Source of the DNA: Bidens hawaiensis
Taxonomy: Eukaryota > Streptophyta > Magnoliopsida > Asterales > Asteraceae
Assembly (NCBI GenBank): GCA_021521415.1
Contig: JAIQDT010003026.1
Location: forward strand, 62,001-126,000
Direction of reading: 5' to 3'
Length of the DNA: 64,000 nt
The notes under the pieces are model-generated. The model had not been told where the DNA came from. It was given only the letters and a program-made list of their open reading frames with translations, and did not search any database. Positions 47,169 to 58,760 of this stretch are shown here, in pieces. Both the position numbers and the translations under genes were made by a program. The first letter of the stretch is position 1. Each line of letters opens with the position of its first letter.

Positions 47169-47250
47169 CTCAGTCTCATTCCCACAGTAATGCAAACAGC
47201 TCGCACACAACTGACCTTTTTTAATCTTGTCTCCAATCTGGAAAATACTT
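47169..47250 (-). pseudogene. Probable biotin carboxyl carrier protein (BCCP) exon remnant, copy A
   Basis: The minus strand encodes IGDKIKKGQLC, then a diverged stretch ending NETE at a GTAACTTT splice donor. Plant plastid BCCP has VGDKVxKGQ..CIIEAMKLMNEIE, with the biotinylated Lys in AMKLM. Here the biotin site itself is not preserved. The assignment rests on the GDKIKKGQ phrase and the match of spacing to the NEIE-type end. Confidence 0.38.
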
Positions 47251-48118
47251 CTCTGTACCTGTCAAACTATCCTCTGGCCCTCTCGTCAGTGATAAAACTT
47301 ATAACTATAGTTGCACCATCTTTTTCTTGTTGCACTTACCATTGACAAACCTCCAAATCTAATCAAGTTCAACCATAAGTTCAGAAACATCACCCACCAA
47401 AAGAAAAGGAATTATAGTTTTATATCGTTGAATATGAGAGGTCATTATTTGTAATTAGATGAGTAAGGCACCTTTAGTGAGCTTATACACAAAAATAAGA
47501 AAATTCTCAAAAACACTATAATACGATGAAAAGACCGATATAGTTGATTGTTAAACCAATGTTACACAAATAGAAAAGAAGAATATCCTAGGGTTGCAAA
47601 CGAAAAAATGATAACATTATTACATAACAAATGACATATGACAACATGGCCCTTAAACGACAACCTAGACACATCAATTAACAATCGAGATCCATCGATT
47701 AACATAAAATTATTTCGGCCACAATAGTCACGCAAATATACAACAAACCTTAAATGGTAACCTATACACCATAACAGTAGACTGTAGACAGAATGATCAG
47801 GACTTCCTAATGCATTGAGCCACTAACTAACTAATTAACAAAACATAGACAAAAATTGACCTACATTAAGAAACATAAGCTGCGATCAAATCTCAACAAA
47901 AAAAATGCCCAATACAGCAAAACATATATATATATATATACATATATACGAAGCAATCAAGCACTTATTATAACAATTATAGTACCTTAGTAATTGTCCT
48001 GCCACCTGCAACAACAATTAAAAGGCAGAGACAATTAAAATAAAACCCTAATCAGAATGAAACAGTAATAAATAAATCAGAGACGGACCGGGATCACCAT
48101 TACATCGGGTAAAGTTAC

Positions 48119-48150
48119 CTCAATTTCATTAATCAACTTCCACGACATAG
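48119..48150 (-). pseudogene. Probable BCCP exon remnant, copy B
   Basis: The minus strand encodes (M)SWKLINEIE followed by the same GTAACTTT donor as copy A. KLINEIE matches the KLMNEIE end of the BCCP biotin domain. It may instead be the first exon of an unknown gene, since an ATG starts the segment. Confidence 0.38.
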
Positions 48151-49002
48151 AGGCGGAGAAGGGACGGACGGAGGTTTTGATGAGAGGGAGTCTTATATAA
48201 GATAAGATGGGTATTTGATTACATGTTTGACAAATAATAAAGAGAGCTATTTGAGATGTTATACCCGTGTAATAGTCATTCGGGTCAAATCGGGCTAAAT
48301 CACAGAGAGCACTCTATTTATAAATGAAGCAATCTGGTTCATTTCCTTAAAGCCAACAGCTCGGAACTGAAAAAACACAGCTGAAACAGTGACAACGCCT
48401 CATCCACATAAAATTAAAACAAATATATCTTGGTTGAATTTAACCTTAATCTGATGCTTTAGAAAACACAAAATCAACAATCAACAAAATAGAAATTATT
48501 AAACAAAATTCGAATTGAATTAGGGTTTACGTAAGATTAAGTGAGAAAACAAACCATAAACGAACCTTTTTCGGTTAATTGAAGAAGAGTTGATCCCAAA
48601 TGGCTATTGCAGAGGGCGATTGAGCTTGATGAACAATAATTGATTGGAGACGGGTAAAGTTCCAAATCGAGTGAAGCTAGCACACACACCTTGGGCTGGT
48701 TCGGTTCCTTCGAAGAGAGCAGATAGAGCTTGATGATAATTGCAATTGAAGAACAATTTAGGGTTTCATGAAAGGGGAGGAGCGACTGAGAAGCTGAAGA
48801 AGGTAGCGGTGGACTGTTTAGAGAGATTATGTGATATAACCCGTTTTGAGATATTTGGATCCAGAACCCCATGTATACCCACGAAATTTAAGGGTTGAAT
48901 GGGAAGTCTTTATTCATAAATCTGGTGACTTGAAATGAGGTGGGGAGCAATGTAAGATTGACACGTAGGATCTTCTGGTAGGTAATTATATAGATAGTTA
49001 GA

Positions 49003-49334
49003 TTTCTTTAGTTTTAATTATATAAATACTTTTCTTTAACATAAATAGATAAAAGATCAATTTACCCTACGTGCGCATTACTTATGGTATGATTTAACGG
49101 AAAATAATGTAATGTGCAAGACTTTTAAACAATATTATATAAACGGCCAATTTTAAAGATAAACAACATGCCTTTAAAACTTTTTATAAACATGATTATT
49201 TTTGTTTTTAATTTATTATCAACTTGTATAAAAAAAAATTCAACGCGTATAGATTTCCTCCCCTGTATATATCTAATCTAATGGTATGGTTTAGATTATA
49301 ATTGATATTCAAGATATCTCAAATTCAATTTCAA
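49003..49334 (+). other. Upstream region of the RING-H2 pseudogene
   Basis: AT-rich DNA between the Helitron end and the RING-H2 start. No TATA box was confidently chosen. Presumably the old promoter. Confidence 0.3.
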
Positions 49335-49778
49335 ATGGATATCGAACCTCCTTTACAGCCACTATTCTTCTCCAACAATGGCGGCGTTTCATATTCATCT
49401 TCTCCGTCGCCGTCATCGTCACCGTCTACCGTTTTTTGACTACCGATATCTTCAGCATTCATAAGCATTAGAGCCGTAATTTTATTGATAATGACCTTCT
49501 GCGCCGTGTGCTACGACTAAACTCTCCGCGGCAACACCTCGTTGCGTACTACGCTTTCGTATCCTAACCACATCGTTCAGGAAAATCGAAACGAAGATGA
49601 ACTTGCTAGTCATCACGTGATAACTATTGATGACAACGATGAATCACTTGACTGGCTACCGGTAGTCACTTATTCATCAATAATAACCGAAAACAAACCC
49701 TGCGGAGACTGTTGTGTAGTTTGTTTAACAAAATTTGAAGCTAAAGACCCTCTCCGACAGCTTCCGTTATGCTGCTGA
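49335..49778 (+). pseudogene. RING-H2 (ATL-type) E3 ligase pseudogene, left half
   Basis: Starts MDIEPPLQPLFFSNN, with a Ser/Pro-rich stretch and a TGA at 49437-49439. A different frame resumes with NFIDNDLLRR (about 49470-49510), and a third frame (49542 on) leads into the RING motif: CVVC, then KFEAKDPLRQLPLCC. The frame then runs straight into a retrotransposon LTR at 49776. ATL proteins are single-exon, membrane-anchored ubiquitin ligases; the expected N-terminal membrane segment is not readable here. Earlier frameshifts suggest the gene was already decaying, or decayed after the insertion. Confidence 0.75.
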
Positions 49779-50645
49779 AGAAGCGTGTATCGACTTACTT
49801 GTATACGATCAACGTTCCTCGGGTACGAGTGTGCTATATCACCGATGGTTTTCCGAGATACGAGTTCTTCCACCTACAAAACGAACAGCACCGTGAGCTT
49901 ACCCCTCAGAAAGGGACAGATGGGTCCTCTTTGGGGTAACCCTCCGGTGTGAGAATCAGGTATTGTAGGAAAAGATAATCAAGATGTGAAAATGAGTAAA
50001 GGACTTAGAGTATATTTTCTTGCCTGCCTCCAACTGTGGAGGTGGTGTGGTATTTATAGTATTAGGGTTTCCAATGATTTGGCTCAGACCCAATTAGGGC
50101 CTTTTTGGCCTCCTCCTATTGCTTCGCGCCACGTGTACTTAGGACACCTGGTGCTTTTTTATTGATTATTCTCTGACCAATGTATTTCACCTGACCCATG
50201 TGTCATCACGTGGTGGCACATGGGCTTTGCTGAGTTGTCCACCCTTCATTGGCAGCTGTCAACATCAGCACATTCTTTATTCCTTAAAAGATACCTTCTG
50301 GAAGGTTGCCTGATGAGTACAATCATGGTTGTTCTTATCCTGATTTGGATTAGACTATTGTCTCATTTGTTGTGTGTCGCTTACGCGCGGCCTTTATGCG
50401 CCTATCCTGGGGATACGCAAGGTCTTCTCTTTATTCTCACAGATGTTTCATGCGCTTGCGCGTATGTGATATGCGCCACGCGCAGATGTTTCATGCGCTT
50501 GCGCGTATGTGATATGCGCCACGCGCAGATGTTTCATGCGCTTGCGCATAGGTTTTGGCTTTGTGTCTTCATGACATCCTGATTCCAAGCCTCTTGTCTA
50601 TATCTTGTGGGTTGACCCGCCCCGCTCGATGTTAAGGCGGGTGCA
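49776..50645 (-). mobile_element. 3' LTR of the Tat element (870 bp)
   Basis: The plus strand reads TGAAGAAGCGTG to GGCGGGTGCA. It contains about 2.5 tandem copies of a 43-bp unit with ATGTTTCATGCGCTTGCGC (50445-50550), present only once in the other LTR. Confidence 0.75.
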
Positions 50646-50664
50646 TACCCCTTCAAGCCCCCCC
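50646..50664 (-). other. Polypurine tract of the Tat element
   Basis: The minus strand reads GGGGGGGCTTGAAGGGGTA immediately before the LTR TG. It fixes the true inner edge of the 3' LTR at 50645. Confidence 0.75.
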
Positions 50665-51171
50665 AGTCTAATGTGTGTCTTGTCTCGCGCGAGCGAGGTA
50701 AGATAGATATTAGACTTAATAGTTTGCTTTTTCAATAGGGCTTGTTTTTCTTTTTCTTTTCTTGTTTGCGCGTTGCGCGAAATTCCATCCCTTTGGTTAA
50801 AACGAATCGTCAATGCATGTGGTTGGTTGGTGTTGACATGCATCAGAGATAGAGACGTTATGTGTCAGACCTTTCGTGTGCTCGAGGTGCTACAGTGGCC
50901 TTTCACGTCTCCTCATGCAGTGTCAGGAACACGTGTCGCGCTTATGTTGGCCTACGCCTGCGAGTGGGGGCGCGTGAGCGTAGATCTGATTATTACTTGT
51001 TTCTCTTTCTCTCCCCTGGGCCTATAAAACCAAACCTTTTGAACGGTTTTTTCTTCATCTCCACTGTCATTTTCAGAGCTTTTGCTTATCATTTACATTC
51101 CGATTAAAAGCTTTCGTCTTCGTCCCTGAATTTCGTGCTTAAAGTAACCATATTGTTCGATTTGCAATTGT

Positions 51172-54100
51172 ATGTCTGATAACCCAGACACCACAATTTC
51201 CCCTAGTAAAGGCCGTGTAAAATCAGTGGTTATGTCTACTTTGAAGAAAACCGGCAAGGGTATTCGGTTGTCGAGGCTTCATCGGAGGAGGGGGGAAAGA
51301 ATAAAACGGCGAAAAGATGGGACGAGATCCCCTGCAAGTTGAAACAGTCTGAGCTTGATAGTCTCATTGCTTCACAGGGTTTTCTCCCTGAGTATGGTTG
51401 TCTGCTCCCGGCAGCCGGGCAGACGGCGGCGGATCCTCCCGCCGGCTATATCTCTTTATATTCTCACTTTTTCACCCGCTGTAATCTTCGTCTTCCGATG
51501 ACGAGGTTTATAGGTGCGCTCCTCCAATTTTACGGGATTCATATATCTCAAGTCCATCCCTGTGGATTAGTGCGCATGACTCATTTTGAGTTCATGTGCA
51601 AAGCTCAGCGCGAGGAGCCCACCCCTCGGCGCTTTCAATTTTTTTATAAGCCGAAAATCCAAGATTCTTAGTTCTCATTCACACCGCGCAGTCAGAAGGT
51701 TAAGTGCTGCACTGTTACCTTCAAAAGCCTTCATGACTGGGCTGAAAAATTCTTTTATATCAAGGCTGGTGTTATTCCCATTCGTATGACCATGCGCGCG
51801 ATTACTTCCGCGCCCGCGGATGATGACGTTCTTAAGAATCCATCTGGCGCGTGGGTTAAAAAATTAACTGCTGAACCATCCCCCGCCAAGAATATTTGCG
51901 AGGAAGCGTTGGTGGGGGTTGGTATGAGCAAGAGGTGGACTGACAGCGAGACTGAGCCTGTCATCCATGTTGATGGCTCAGGTGGGTTGTTTGTTCATTG
52001 CATTAATTTTGCGCGAGTATAATTCGTTTTGCTGATATCACTTGTCTTGTTTTATGCAGAAAGCAATGAATACATCCACGCCGCCTATGACGAGCATACA
52101 GAAGGTGGCTCTGTCGCCCTGAACGCTGGGGAAGTTGCTTTCCCTGATCGCTTCGATGATATGTTCATCCCTGTCGACTTAGAATTTTGCTTTGACAGCG
52201 ATGCGCCTGGTAAGCCCTTGTATTTGTGTTTAGGCCCTTAGAATACCAAATTTGGTTTTAACATTACTGTTGCGCGTATTGTAGATGCGCTCGCTAATTA
52301 TGAGTTGGAGCCTGTGGAAGAGGAAGGGGAGGAGGAAGAAGCTGAAGCGCGAAAACTCAAGCGCAAGGCTAAAGGCAAGACTGGCGCAGGGGCCAGTAAA
52401 AAAAAAGATGATGCCTCTGTTGCCCATAATCTTCCTCCTACTCAAGTGAAGGGACTTGAGAAAACCAAGGGTTTTACTTCCAAGTTTTCCTCGTCTTCTT
52501 TGCCTGAAGGTGTGGGCACTCCCCCAGTCCACACGAGGTATGGTGCTGCCACATCATCTCTGCGCGCGGCGGACAAGGGAAGCGGTGCTGCGCCTGCTGT
52601 TTCGTCTTCTCCAACAGGTATACTTTGTTTATATTTTGTGGTTTTATGAGCGTGATTCCGACAGAGTTATTAATGAAGCTTTGTTCGCTCAAATGTTTGT
52701 AGAGCCGGCAACGTTGGTGGCTCAACCTCAGGCGCAGCAAGGTGCCAAGGCTATGCCGAAGGTTGTTTTGAAGTCCTCTGTTTTGCCCTCAAAAAGGGGG
52801 AAAATGGACTTCATGGCGATGCTTAATTCGCGGACTGCGGTGCGCCAAGGTATTTATTGCGCTTTGATTGTCTGATTTTTTCCTTTAGTTCAAGTCATGA
52901 ATCATTTCTCCTTGTTGGTTTTTTCATAGGAATTATAGCTGGCACACAAGCTGCTGGTGGCACTGCTAGCGCTGGCGCCGTTAGTTCTGCTCCTGCTCCA
53001 ACAAGTACTGAATCTCCCCTTATTGGGATCACTAAGGAGCAAGAGACTGTATTTCGCGCTACTCTAACAGCGTCAAGACCTCCCTCACCTCCTCCTGCGC
53101 GCAGCCCTCCTCGTGAGACTATTTTTGATTCTTCCAAGTCGCAGGAGAAGAGACCTGTTATAGAGGATGATGAGGAGGTTGATTTTGAAAATTCTGATGG
53201 TGGCCGCGTAAGCCCTACAGCGCCACGCAATTTCGTGGCGCAGCCTTCTTCTCATGGGGCAGGCAGGAGCTCATCAGCTGGCGCTAATCTTTCTGCCGGT
53301 TCTCCTCAGGTATAAGTTTATTTTGCTCCGCTGTGCAGACTTCCAAGTTAGTGTTTAGATAACTAAAACGTTTCTTTGCGTTGCTTTGTGTTTGTAGGTA
53401 GCCGGTCACATATACCGCCCGAGCTGGAGTATCACTGAAGAGAGCTCATTCCAATCCTTGGGCGTATGTGAAGACTTTTGGGCTCACTCTGTTCCTCCAG
53501 CTGAAAGGAGGTTTCAAGAGGACCGCGCTCGCGTGGATTTGCTTAATGACCACCTTTTTGCTGGGTCTGTGTTTTTTGCTGCCTCCCAAGAGCTTCGCAA
53601 TGATTATATAAAGGTACGTGATGCCCTTGCGGAGGCCAAGCAAGAGGCTAAGGTTTCTGCTTAGAATCTTTCTGATGCCCGAGAGAAAGCTGAGAAACTC
53701 CAAGCAGAACTTAGCGAGAACCGGGCAAGTTCCAACGCTGCTTTTGTGAAGCGCGGGCTTGAGCTGCAAGATGCGCGGGAGAAACTGCAAGTGGCAGAGG
53801 CAGATGTGGCCAAGTACGCGCGTCAAGCGCGTGACCTGGAGTTGGCAGTGGAGGCGCGTGACCAAACTATTGCGCAGGTTAATACTGAAAAATCTTTATT
53901 AGAGACTGAGGTTGCGCGCCTGAAGAAAGAGCTCGATGCTGCGCGAGCGGAAAAGAATGAAGCCTTAGCGGCAGCAGCGTCTGACAAAGAAGAGCTAGAA
54001 CAAGTCAAGGAAACTGTTAAGTTATTAAACTCTCAAATCCCTGCTCTTGAGACGTCTGTTTCTTCCCTCGCGCAGGACCGTCAATGGCTGATTTCACAGG

Positions 54101-54703
54101 GTGTGACTCGTTGCGCTTATGCCATGAAATACTCAGACGAGTTTCAAACCCTTGTGATGGACTGTAATGCGGCGTCGCGCTTGGTGGGTCGGGCTGAGGG
54201 GTTTAAGGATGGTTATGAATATGGCATGCTAAAGAAGAATCCATCCGACTACCCTTATCAGCTCGACGCTGTCTGCGCTGACATGGCTGAGGTGGGGGAG
54301 AAGTACTTGAATACTCCAATTCTCATCCTTGAGCAGGTATGTTAACCTTAATGAGTTTACTTGACTTATTTTCATAATCTTTGGTACTTATACTGTTCCT
54401 TGTGACTTGCAGATAGCCGCGCTTGCTGACTAGCCCGATCTTGGCGCTTTAAAAAAATTACTTGATGAATGTGAAGGGACTAGTGGCAATGATGATGGCG
54501 CGGGCAACGCTACCTCTGCCAGCGGCTCTGGCGTGGCCAAAGGACCTACTCCTGACGCTATCATGACAGAAGACGACTATATTCAAGACGAACAGCTTGA
54601 TTATGGTCAGTTTGGAGATGGTGAGGAGCGGGTTGCGCCAGATGCTGAGGGAGGGAATAATGATGAGGAAGATGAAGAGGCTGATATTAACTTAGAGACT
54701 TGA
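51172..54703 (+). pseudogene. Antisense accessory gene of the Tat element (gypsy-type transposon domain plus coiled coil), seven exons
   Basis: Runs against the gag-pol direction. Exons by GT-AG signals and kept frame: 51172-51981, 52060-52209, 52285-52617, 52667-52849, 52930-53309, 53398-54336 and 54413-54703. Exon 1 matches the putative gypsy-type transposon (Transposase_28) family found in Tat/Grande-like elements (LPMTRFIGALLQFYGI, HDWAEKFFYI). Exons 3-5 are Ser/Pro/Ala-rich, exon 6 is a long coiled coil, and exon 7 is acidic and ends at TGA 54701. Defects: a frameshift early in exon 1 (between the ATG and about 51290) and three in-frame TAG codons (51669, 53662, 54431). Function in the family is unknown. 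Confidence 0.72.
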
Positions 54704-55489
54704 AAAGCCCCTCTTGTTTTTTTTTAGTTGTGTTTGTAGTTTCTACCTCATCATTTGTAAATTTGTGAACTTCTATATTTTGGAATGAAATTTTGTTTTT
54801 CCCTTATTCGCATCTTGCGCATTCCCAATTCATCTCTTTATATTGCATGTGTGTACTTGTTGAATATAAGGTATGCTTACACATTGAAACTTGAACAAGG
54901 TTGTAAGGAAATTATTTTTACTTAATCCTTAACAGTTGTCATATTTCAAGTTTTTTTTTTTTTTGATATTCTGAATATGCTGACACGTGCCTTGGCATTT
55001 CGTTATTCCTCTTTTGCGCGCCATTATCGTGCATTTATTATAGGGAATTATGAATGAGTTTTTTAGCCTTTACGTGTCAGCATGTGTTACTCTGCTTATA
55101 TCCATTATGATCCTATGCGCGGCCCCGACTTGAGACCTTAACAACTATGCTTTGGCATGTGTTTTGCCTTAGTTGTGCTTAGGTATTTTTATGGTCCAGC
55201 TGCGCAATACGTAGGATGGATGCTATGAGTAATTTGAGCTAAGGCTCATATTATTGGGCTAAGGCCCTGACGTTTTAGAGTTAAAACTCGTTAACGCGTC
55301 TGAGCTTGAAGCTCGCGCATGTATGTTTTACTTCGTTTTATTTTTAGTTTGATGTCAATACAATGTTGTCATATTACTCAAAATTAATAAAGGGAAGTGT
55401 GAAACATGTATGCAAAAGGTAATAGAACGCATAGAGCGTATCATTATTCATAATGTCTTAAAAAGCCTTGATTACAAACTTGACAACTT
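54704..55489. other. Tat spacer between the accessory gene and pol
   Basis: Noncoding sequence with AT-rich and poly-T stretches, between convergent gene ends. It should contain both transcripts' 3' signals; none was located with confidence. Confidence 0.35.
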
Positions 55490-58400
55490 TTACATGAAAC
55501 ATTTTCTAAGTTGTGCTGCGTTCCATGTGCACGGGATCTTCTTTCCATTTAAATCTTTTAAAGCGTATGCGCCTTTTCCCAATTCTTCCGAGACTTGATA
55601 AGGTCCCTCCCAGTTGGGAGACATCTTTCCCGGGGGTATTGCGCGACTAGCTTCATTGTTCCGAAGGACAAAATCATTCTTCTTGAAGTGGCATTCTTTC
55701 ACGCGCTGATTGTAGTATTTTTCTAGCTTTTTCTTGTATTTGGTTTCACTGATGATAGCCGCCTCTCTGCGTCCCTCAAGCAAATTGAGATCCAACCTCC
55801 TTTCTTGCTCGTTATCCGTATTACTCATCATGAGCACTCTATAGAATGGGCATCCAATCTCTGCTGGAATCATAGCCTCCGTTCCATAGGTTAGGCTGAA
55901 CTGGGACTCGCCATTGCTGGTTTTGCTTAATGTCCTGTGCGCCCACAGGACATTAGGTAACTCCTCGACCCATGCATGGGACTCTCCCTCCAACCTTTTC
56001 TTCAGCCCATTCAGCAAGCTTTGATTCGCGCGTTCACTTGACCATTCCCTTGAGGGTGGTATACTGAAGTGAAGACCTGATTGATGTGCAATTCCTTGAA
56101 CCAACTGGATATCTTCCTGTCAGTGAATTGTTTGCCATTGTCGCTCACGATTTCCATGGGCAGGCCAAAACGGTATACGATGTGGCTCCAAATAAATTGC
56201 TTCATTGCCTCGGCTGTAATTTTTGCCAATGGCTTGGCTTCAACCCATTTTGTGAAATAGTCTACTGCCACTACCAAAAACTTTACTAGCCCTGGCGCTT
56301 GTGGTAAGGGACCCACAATATCGATTGCCCACTTGTGGAAAGGCCATGCAGAGGTCACCGGAATCAAGTTGTTCTTTGGCCGCATAGTATTTGGCGCATA
56401 GCTCTGACACGCTTTGCATTTTTGAATCTCTTTTAACGCGTCCAAGTACATGCCTGGCCAATAGTAACCTGCGTTCATTGCCTTGGCGATCACCATGCGC
56501 GGGCCAGCATGTATTCCACAGATTCCTTCGTGTATCTCTCTGATCACATAGCTTGCTTCCTCAGCGTCTAGGCATTTCATGAGTGGTCCAAGATAAGAGC
56601 GTCGATATAACGTACCATCGAGCATTTCGTAATTCTGCGACTTGTGTCTTATCTTCCTCGCCTGTGCGCGATCGTCTGGTAACTTTCCCTCCTTCAAGAA
56701 TTCCATTATTGGAGTTATCCATGATGAAGGTGTTGTATGAATTACAAGAACAGACTTCGCTCTCACCGACGGGTTGCTCATTACTTCCACCCTGACATCT
56801 TTGCCAAAATGATCGAAGCTGGTTGATGCCATCTTGCTTAGCGCGTCGGCAGACTTATTTTCACTGCGCGGAATGTGTATGATTCTGAAAAAGTCAAATT
56901 GTTCGGTGAGTTTCTTCGCCTGCTCTAGATATAGAGGCATGGTGTTCTCCTTGGCATCATAAAGGCCATTGACTTGTGCTGCTACCAGGTATGAATCTAC
57001 ATGAGCCTCTAGCTTTTTAACTCCGAACTTGTGCGCGATGCGCAAACCAGCCAGCAGGGCTTCATAATCAGCTTCATTGTTGGTGCTCTTGAAATCCAAC
57101 CTGATTGCGTAAGTATACTCATGATTTTCTGGATCCACCAGTTTGAGGCCTGCGCCGGACCCTTCGTTGTTTGAAGCTCTATCAGTGAATAATCTCCAAA
57201 CGTTTTCTTCATTTTGGCTTGCGGAGGGTCTACTTCGCGCTGAGCCTCTTCGACTTTTCCTTCAGGGATTTCTGCGATGAAATCAGCTAAGACTTGTCCC
57301 TTGATTGCTGGACGAGGCTTATAGGTGATCGTGTGCTCCCCTAATTCCAGCGCCCATTTTGTCAGCCTTCCTGAGAGCGCGGGACGTCGCAAGACTTGCT
57401 GGATGTTGTAATCAGTCAGAACTTCAATAGGATGACCATTGAAATATCTGTGAAGCTTGCGCGACGCATGCGTTAGTGATAAAACTAACTTTTCTATGAT
57501 GGTGTAGCGCGTCTCAGGATCTGTCAGCACCCGACTTACATAATAAATTGGTGTTTGGATTCCCTTGCGATCCGCCAATAATACTGCGCCAATGGCGCGC
57601 TCTCCTGCTGACAGGTACAACGTTATAGTTTCACCAGGTAGTGGAGTTGTGAGCGCAGGCAGATTTCTCAGACATTCTTTTATCTCACTGAAAGCTTGCT
57701 CGGCCTCAGGCGTCCACTTGAATTGGCTTTTCTTTAAGCAATTTCTCAGTGTGTTAATAAATGGGGTAGATTTGCTTGCATGGTTTGCTAGGAACCTGTT
57801 AATTGATACCAATCTACCATTCAACTTTTGAACTTCCTTCATGGTGGATGGTGAGAGCATGCCGAGGATAGCCTCCACCTTCTCTGGGTTCACCTTGAAA
57901 CCATCCTTGGTGACCATTACGCCGAGAAATTTCCCTTCTTCAATACCGAATGTGCATTTGCTCGGGTTGAGCTTCATGTTTACTTCCTTTAGGCGCCGAA
58001 GGGTTTCTTCGATGTCTTTAAGCATTTGTTTTTCCTCCCTGCTTTTAATCACCAAATCATCCACGTAGACTTCTAAGTTTTTTCCAATCTGCTCGTTGAA
58101 AATTGCATCCATGAGTCTTTGGTAAGTGGCTCCTGCATTCTTCAAACCAAAGGGCATTTTTGTGTAACAGAAAACACCCTTGTCAGTTCTGAAAACAGTC
58201 TTGTCTTCATCCTGTGGTGCCATTTTAATTTGGTGATAGCCCTTATAGGCATCCAGGAAACATTTGAGCTTAAATGGCACCACAGAGTCCACCTTCATGT
58301 CAATGTTTGGGAGGGGGTAACAATCTTTTGGACACGCCTTGTTGAGGTCCTTGAAATCAATGCACATTCTCCATGTCCCATTGCTCTTCTTTACCATCAC

Positions 58401-58760
58401 AGGATTGGCTACCCATGTTTGATATCGTATTGGGCGAATGATATTCGCGCGCAGTAGATCTTCTACTTGCTTATTCATGGCCTTTGTCTTCTCGTCTCCC
58501 ATGACTCTTTTCTTTTAAGCAATTGGCTCCACGGACTTGAATGTGTTGAGAGAGTGCTGCGCCAGGTCTCGCGGAACCCCAGTCATGTCAGAATGTTGCC
58601 ACGCGAAGACTGACATATACGTTGTGAGCAATCTTTTCATTCTCACTCTTGTGTCATCTGATATCGTAGCTCCGATTGTGATTGCTTGTTCTGGGAATTT
58701 TGGGTTGAGAATCCATTCCTCTGGCGCGTTGTTTGCCACTGGAAGCTTCATTCTCCCCAC
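55490..58760 (-). pseudogene. pol: Tat pol: RT, RNase H, second RNase H, integrase (broken)
   Basis: Minus-strand pieces. Linker 58760-58515. RT 58502-57140 with WRMCIDFKDLNKACPKD, MPFGLKNAGATYQRLM and YVDDLV, followed by a first RNase H (YYVSRVL, LTKWALEL, ADFIAE). Second, archaeal-type RNase H (LFTDRASNNEGSGAGL, NNEADYEALLAGL, KSADALSKMA), typical of Tat elements. Integrase 56700-55490 with the HHCC-type finger (IHEGICGIHAG, CKACQSYA), WAIDIVGPLP, IVSDNGKQF, YHPQGNGQV, and a C-terminal GPYQV block. Breaks: TGA at 58763-58761 between protease and RT, TAA at 58517-58515, and frameshifts near 57200 and 56060. The catalytic YVDD is intact. Confidence 0.87.

Larger units (their letters stand above)
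45053..49002 (-). mobile_element. Large non-autonomous Helitron carrying gene fragments (3.95 kb)
   Basis: Read on the minus strand, it starts TCTAACTATCTATATAATTACC (49002 leftward; first 20 bases suffice) and ends with a perfect 7-bp hairpin CCCGCGT..ACGCGGG (45080-45064) followed by CTAAAAACTAG. The terminal CTAG is at 45056-45053. The flanks are A (5') and T (3'). No Rep/helicase domain is found. It carries exon-like fragments flanked by splice signals (see 46267-46353, 47169-47250 and 48119-48150), all in the element's orientation, the usual pattern of Helitron gene capture. Confidence 0.78.
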
